Positions 25,520 to 29,675 of a DNA stretch of 29,675 bases are shown in pieces. The first letter of the stretch is position 1. Each line of letters begins with the position of its first letter. Location of the stretch: positions 1 to 29,675 of the forward strand of contig CAJNDS010001186.1 in NCBI GenBank assembly GCA_905221605.1, given 5' to 3'. A program made the translations under genes and the position numbers. This DNA is from Symbiodinium natans. Its lineage: Eukaryota > Sar > Dinophyceae > Suessiales > Symbiodiniaceae. Under the pieces are notes generated by a model. That model was not told where the DNA came from, made no database searches, and worked only from the letters and a program-made list of their open reading frames with translations.

Positions 25520-26060
25520 TTCGGGTTTGCGGGTCAATTGCAGGAGGCTGCAACAGTACAGGGGTCCTACCCGTAAAACCCTCTAAGAGTTATAAGATAC
25601 ACTCTCCTAATAACCGTTGGGGCTTTGGGGTTCGGAGGTTTTAGGGTTTAGGGGGTTGGACATCTTGCCTGGTCGCAAAAGGTGGTTGGATGTTGTCTGT
25701 TCGCCCACCCTAAACCCTAACCCTAAACCCTAAACCCTAATTCCGGTTCATTGGTAGCTCGAAGCAGGGCTGCAAGTGCCCCGAATTGGGTTCGAACCAG
25801 TTCTTATCGTCATCCTTACCTGTTATAAGCCAGTTACAAACTACCTATAAACACGGGGGAGGGGGGGGGGGGAGGAGGGTGCAGAGCTCCCTTTGTGTGA
25901 GGTTCAGGGCCTTGCTTTTTGCGTGCAGGGGTTTTGGGGTCATGATTTAGGGCTGTAAGGTTCTTGTGCTTAGGGTTGTGGGTTTAGGGTGTGTCCCGTT
26001 GGTACAGGGAGTCTCAAACCAACAAAACGCCCGAAACTTTAACAAACCTTGGTCAGGTCA
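25520..26060. other. Spacer without recognised gene
   Basis: Contains CCCTAAA at 25710-25740, a run of about 14 G at 25857-25872, and degenerate TTTAGGG near 25940-25990. No convincing exon. Confidence 0.6.
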
Positions 26061-26069
26061 ACCCGAACC

Positions 26070-26163
26070 TGGTACCCCCCTGTTCGAACAGTCCTTAATA
26101 GGATTATAGTAGGGGTACGATAATCCCTACTAAGGACTGTTAGTATAAGGGGGAACATCCCAA
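26070..26163. mobile_element. GGGATGTTCCCCC MITE, copy 3, left end eroded
   Basis: The right end TAGTATAAGGGGGAACATCCCAA and GAACAGTCCTTAATAGG match the family. The left terminal 15 bp are changed. Confidence 0.75.
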
Positions 26164-26394
26164 CCCTAAACCCTAAGCCCTAAACCCAACATTGGTTTGT
26201 GGGGATGTCGAGTCCTTGGGGGGGGGGGGGGGTTTCCAAGGATCCCCACGACCACCTGAGAAGAACGCCTAAGCCTTAAGAGGCACAGAAGCAGTTCCAA
26301 ATATTGGGCTCCCTTCCAAGACAGAAACGAGTCGCCCCCCCAAAGGGGATGCCAATGTGGCAGCTTCTCAACCCTAAGCCCTCTACCTTCTAAA

Positions 26395-26450
26395 TCCTAA
26401 ACCCTAAACCCTAAACCCTAAACCCTAGACCCTAAACCCTAAACCCTAAG
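26395..26450. repeat. CCCTAAA run
   Basis: Seven to eight units. A poly-G run lies at 26218-26232. Confidence 0.9.
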
Positions 26451-26534
26451 GAAGAGCCTGCCCGCCTCCGTGGCGGCCCTTGCCGGACCGGTTCTTGGCA
26501 GGGCGCCTCGGCCAGAAGCTCGAGACCCTTGTCC

Positions 26535-26775
26535 CTTGCTAGGTAGGCCCTTGGGACATTGGGGTTTAGGGTTAGGGTTTAGGGTTGAGGGTTTAGGGTT
26601 TAGGGTTCAGGAGGATCATGTTCAGGAATACTTTTCGGAGGGTTTTGAGGGCTTGGTAGCCGGGGTACCCTTTACCCTTTTTTGGTTATGGGTTCCCTTA
26701 TAAAATGACCAACCCAAAAAGGGTGCCCTTATCAAAATATGGTTACTGGGCTACCAAGAGGGCCATCCTAGCTTG
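26535..26775. mobile_element. Introner-like element, copy 2, with nested insertions
   Basis: 26539-26771 has ends CTAGGTAGGCCCTTGGGACATT and GGGCCATCCTAG identical in position to 9555-9654. CTTG flanks both sides (26535-26538, 26772-26775). Compared with copy 1, part of the middle is replaced by about 45 bp of TTTAGGG-type repeats (26561-26605), and a TTGGTAGC MITE is inserted. Flanking exons at this locus are not established. Confidence 0.82.
26653..26757. mobile_element. TTGGTAGC MITE, copy 2, with 6-bp target duplication
   Basis: 105 bp, ends TTGGTAGC and GGGCTACCAA-type inverted. GAGGGC precedes and follows it. The undisturbed target is seen in copy 1 of the host element (ttttTAAGGGCCATCC, near 9637-9652). 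Confidence 0.88.
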
Positions 26776-26916
26776 GGCATGGCCAGCTTACGCGCTTCGG
26801 GTTTGGGTTGCGGGGTTGGTTTTCGGGTTCAGGTTAGGGTTCACTGTTACACTGTTGGGTCAGGAGGCTGTGAGATTGAAAGGGTTCCTTTGAACCCTGG
26901 CAAGCGTTTATCAAGT

Positions 26917-27403
26917 GATCGGGAGGCCGGGTAGGCAGTCTGCTTTGCTTGGGTGTTGTTTTGACAATGGCCAAGAAACAACCGCTGCTTTCGGCGGGCT
27001 GGCCGACAGCGGTAGCACATCAGCCAGCCCAGCCTCCGCCCCTTCGCCCGAAGGGGGTGCAGAGAGGTACCACTTTGTGGTGCGATGGGGAGGCTTCGTG
27101 GGGTCTTTTCTTGCAAGTTGCTTAACAAGGACTCCATGATTGTGGGCTGGCTCTGCAACCCTAAACCCTAGACTGCAGATCAGCATTCTGAGTTTTCTTT
27201 TTCCTTGAAGCGACACACTCTCCAGCAGTCTTTGCCATACCTTGCGGGGATTTCTTTGCAGGTATCTTCCGCTATGCGCACATGTCGCGTGCCCCTCTGA
27301 TCATGCCCAAAATCAGAACAACGGCTCCAACAACCTTAGTGCAGTGGAAATAGTTCATAGACACGTATCAAGAAAGACTCCTCTGGCGAAGAAGATGATT
27401 TAA
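26917..27403 (+). CDS. Predicted protein, last two exons, frame uncertain
   Basis: The first part runs to a GT donor at 27067. The last exon, 27262-27403 (TAA), follows the strong acceptor TTTCTTTGCAG|G. In the preferred frame exon 1 is Ala/Ser/Pro-rich (SGSTSASPASAPSPEGG) and the last exon reads HAQNQNNGSNNLSAVEIVHR and RKTPLAKKM. An alternative frame starts at ATG 26968 (MAKKQPLLSAGWPTAVAH), uses the same splice sites, and ends earlier at TAG 27351 (IFRYAHMSRAPLIMPKIR). Both are open and in phase across the splice, and the sequence alone does not settle which is translated. Confidence 0.45.
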
Positions 27404-27424
27404 CCGAGGTTTTAGGGTTCAAAG

Positions 27425-27492
27425 GGCCAAATTGTAGTTGGCCTGGGTTTTGCTTCGTTTGGGCGCCAAGGGCCTTTAGCCCCTCAGTGCAG
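27425..27492. repeat. Dispersed intron-end repeat, copy 2
   Basis: Ungapped match to 12905-12972, ending at the same TGCAG. No exon could be confirmed after it. Confidence 0.8.
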
Positions 27493-27614
27493 CTCTGCTC
27501 AGATAGTGCTCCCTGCAAACGTAGGGTCTATGTTTATGGTTTGGGGCTTAGGGTGCAAAAGTTGTAGGGTTTATGGTTTAGGGTTCAGGGATCCTAAGCC
27601 TCAAACCTGTTTTG

Positions 27615-27705
27615 GCGACCCTAAACCCTAAACCCTAAACCCTAAACCCTGAACCCTAAACCCTAAACCCTAAACCCTACACCCTAAACCCTAAACCCTA
27701 AACCC
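27615..27705. repeat. CCCTAAA array before an exon
   Basis: About 12 units with single CCCTGAA and CCCTACA variants. The last unit runs into the acceptor AACCCAG|G. Confidence 0.92.
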
Positions 27706-27707
27706 AG

Positions 27708-27797
27708 GCCGGCTTCTTTCTTGGAGTTTACGGCCTCCTCAGCGTGGTCCGCTTTATCGTCTCGGAAGCCTCGGACAAGGGTGAGGATGGCGACTGA
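27708..27797 (+). CDS. Terminal exon of a membrane protein
   Basis: After CCCAG the frame reads AGFFLGVYGLLSVVRFIVSE, then an acidic tail and TGA at 27795-27797 (29 codons). The hydrophobic span suggests a transmembrane helix. Its phase fits the donor at 23944 or the candidate exon 24592-24630. The end of this exon (from 27752) is repeated at 28696, without the membrane segment. Confidence 0.5.
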   Translation, partial: AGFFLGVYGLLSVVRFIVSEASDKGEDGD

Positions 27798-28430
27798 AAG
27801 AAGCAAACCCTAAACCCTAAACCCTAAACCCTATTACACCTCAAACCCCCGAAAAGCCTGTTCTGCAGAGTCTAGACCTTAGACTCTTTATCCCTGAAAC
27901 CTGAGCCCCAAACCCTATACCAGGCCACCAAGCTAACCCTTGAGAACGCTAAACCCTAAACCCTAAACCCTAAACCGTCAAATGGCCCGACTGAACACAC
28001 GTACAGAGTTCTTCGAGTCGACAGACTTCCCAAAGAGCCCAATACCTCTTAATTAAGGAATATTCCCTAAATCATGTTAAGGATCCTTATGTAAATTAAG
28101 GAATATTCCCTGAATCATGTTAAGGATCCTTATATAAATTAAGGAATATTCCCTGAATCATGTTAAGTATCCTCATGTAAATTAAGCAATATTCCCTAAT
28201 TCAGGGATATTGGGCTCTTTGGGTTATACTTTCGCATAGCGCTTCCTCTGCAAAAGGCCAGGGGCTAATGAAGCCGTGCAAGTGTGCTTCGAAAAAAAAG
28301 ACCCTATACCCTAAACCCTCAACCCTAGACCCTAGACCCTAAACCCTAATTAAACCCAAAACCCTAAACGGTTCGGAGGTTCAGGGCACGTCATGGCTCC
28401 AAAGGGTCACGCAACATATTTCGTGAGTTT
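27752..28430. repeat. Tandem duplication, copy A
   Basis: Matches 28696-29190 in separate blocks: ctcggaagcctcrgacaag (27752), the aagcctgttctgcagag region (27856), taccaggccaccaa (27918), cttcctctgcaaaaggccag (28240) and the catggctccaaagggtcacg region (28393). It differs by telomeric runs at 27805-27832, 27950-27975 and 28295-28370 and by the inverted-repeat element at 28029. Confidence 0.82.
28029..28223. mobile_element. Inverted-repeat element with internal 63-bp tandem units
   Basis: Perfect 16-bp inverted ends CCCAAAGAGCCCAATA / TATTGGGCTCTTTGGG. Inside are three units of roughly 60 bp sharing ggaatattccctgaatcatg and, between them, ggatccttat. The element is present in duplication copy A only. 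Confidence 0.85.
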
Positions 28431-28439
28431 CTTCACTGG

Positions 28440-28695
28440 CGACGGCGTTATCCGCCCCGGCCCGTTGCATAGACTATCCATAAATTGCCATAAATTGCCC
28501 CTCGTTTAGGATTGCAGTTGAATTACAAGGGAACGAAATGAAAAACGGGAAAGTAATTTCGAATGAAATAGATAATCGCTTTAGGAACTTTCTGTTCAGC
28601 AATAGTCTAATACAAATATGGAAAAAATGAATTAGCATCTTATTGAAATAGTAATATAATATTGCCATTTTCCTCCGGAATAGATTAGTTCATTT
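28440..28695. other. AT-rich segment
   Basis: 28480-28690 is markedly AT-rich and unlike the rest of the window (aagtaatttcgaatgaaatag, tattgaaatagtaatataat). The longest frame (28668 to 28474, minus, 64 codons) is Phe/Ile-rich low complexity and is not called. It may be inserted or organelle-derived; this is not testable here. Confidence 0.55.
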
Positions 28696-29190
28696 CTCGG
28701 AAGCCTCAGACAAGAGTGAGGATGGCGACTGAAGGAGGCCCAAAAAGCCTGTTAAACACTGGATTCTGTCATCCTGAAACCTGAACCCTAAAACCCTAAA
28801 ACGCTGAACCCTAAACCCTAAACCCAAACACCCTAAACCCTAAGACCCTAACCCCTAAAGCCCTAAACCGTACCAGGCAACCAACCTAGCGAGTGGCAGA
28901 TCGATTTCGTGCACAGAACAGCGTACAGGTTTTCCAGTCGGCGGCTTTAGCCTACTGGTTCTTCCTAGGGAATGAGGGTACCCATGTAATCCCTTAAAGG
29001 GTTGTGTAGGGATCTAGGGTACCTAAGTATCTTCCTGCTAAGAACCACCAGAAGGTTATACTTTCGGCGACTCTATTCGGATATGGCTTCCTCTGCAAAA
29101 GGCCAGGGGCTAATGAAGCCGTGCAAGTGTGCTTCGGCGAAGAAACGAGTCAGAAGGTTTGGCATGTCATGTCTCCAAAGGTCACGATGG
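28696..29190. repeat. Tandem duplication, copy B
   Basis: See copy A. Between its blocks it carries longer CCCTAAA runs (28785-28870) and, in place of the element at 28029-28223, a different inverted-repeat stretch (about 28951-29056; CTACTGGTTCTT ... AAGAACCACCAG). Confidence 0.8.
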
Positions 29191-29250
29191 CCTGGCTTTG
29201 CTAATGAACATGATGACAAGACTGTTCATGTTTCACGCGATATAGGATAG
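29083..29250 (+). CDS. Candidate small basic, Cys-containing ORF
   Basis: ATG at 29083 gives 55 residues: MASSAKGQGLMKPCKCASAK, a basic stretch KKRVRRFGM, then NEHDDKTVHVSRDIG and TAG. In duplication copy A the ATG is lost (gatATGgct became catagcgct) and telomeric repeats interrupt the frame, so only this copy could be intact. An upstream in-frame extension to 29002 runs through inverted-repeat DNA and is not accepted. Product unknown. Confidence 0.35.
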   Translation: MASSAKGQGLMKPCKCASAKKRVRRFGMSCLQRSRWPGFANEHDDKTVHVSRDIG

Positions 29251-29289
29251 ACATGTTTTCGGGTGCTTATCAGGCATAGGACTACTAGT

Positions 29290-29345
29290 TACCCTAAACC
29301 CTAAACCCTAAACCCTAAACCCTAAACCCGAAACCCTAAACCCTC
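29290..29345. repeat. CCCTAAA run
   Basis: Seven to eight units. 29346-29495 has no clear gene. Confidence 0.92.
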
Positions 29346-29497
29346 AGAAGGCGTTTTCAGCGAGTTGCCCTGCAGCTGCGTGGGCATTTGTCGCACCTCG
29401 GGAGTTTGTCGGTTACCCCTCATTTGCCCGCATACCAAGCAGGATCCGCGTGGTCCTCAAGCCCAACAGACCTCGATTGGGCCTCTGGTGCTCGTAG

Positions 29498-29562
29498 TTT
29501 AGGGTTTAGGCTTTAGGGTTTGGGCTTTAGGGTTTAGGGTTTAGGGTTTAGGGTTTAGGGTA
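29498..29562. repeat. TTTAGGG run
   Basis: About nine units with tttaggc and tttgggc variants. The remaining bases to 29675 include aggggtttccgaaa, like the MITE end at 19254, and no gene. Confidence 0.9.
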
Positions 29563-29675
29563 CCCTTTCTTCCAGGGGTTTCCGAAAGCCCGAAATAAAC
29601 CAACAACGCTATGCTGACTGTCCAAGAACCCCTGGTCCCGGCAACCGCTGAACCCATGGAGTGTCGTAGCAGAAC

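Noticed and set aside
28029-28223. CRISPR-like direct repeats
   Set aside because: The repeats are nearly identical across their whole length with no variable spacers, and they lie inside an inverted-repeat element.

Overview
The window looks like nuclear DNA of a eukaryotic protist, most likely a dinoflagellate. The reasons are: Arabidopsis-type telomeric heptamers (TTTAGGG/CCCTAAA) scattered in both orientations through almost all non-coding DNA; small exons that only join in frame with many GC as well as GT donors and with AG|G acceptors; every readable gene on the + strand; and many short inverted-repeat elements. A chromerid, perkinsid or other TTTAGGG-telomere alga is not excluded. No bacterial or viral gene, rRNA, tRNA or CRISPR was seen.

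All gene models were built by hand from reading frame, splice sites, phase agreement and protein character. No similarity search was possible. Two genes are recognisable: an ankyrin-repeat protein (6609-8869) and a small ubiquitin-like protein (9330-9766) with one GC-AG intron. The other models have matching phases but unrecognised products: 2106-2622, 3145-3598, 4562-5405, 10763-13230, 13708-13843, 13928-14215, 14820-15657, 16246-18074, 18384-18723, 21881-22691, 23221-23943 (possibly extending to 27797) and 26917-27403. Some exon ends will be wrong.

Layout: 1-1800 is satellite DNA (a palindromic cluster, AT-rich sequence, a hairpin tandem array, and 48-bp and 42-bp satellites). 1800-18700 is a tightly packed run of small genes whose introns and spacers are filled with telomeric repeats and MITE-like elements. 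19700-21800 is a GC-richer block free of telomeric repeats, with no convincing gene. 21880-29675 returns to genes, MITEs, large telomeric arrays (one with head-to-head orientation) and a tandem duplication at the right end.

The main finding is how telomeric repeats and introns appear to be gained. Three telomere-like tracts (45, 46 and 135 bp) are each flanked by 20-24 bp direct repeats of the target, one of them inside a MITE whose two siblings are uninterrupted. A second element, with inverted ends CTAGGtaGGCCCTT, is exactly the intron of the ubiquitin-like gene and recurs 17 kb away between unrelated flanks, where it has itself taken in telomeric repeats and a MITE. Telomeric heptamers also appear to supply AG|G splice acceptors.
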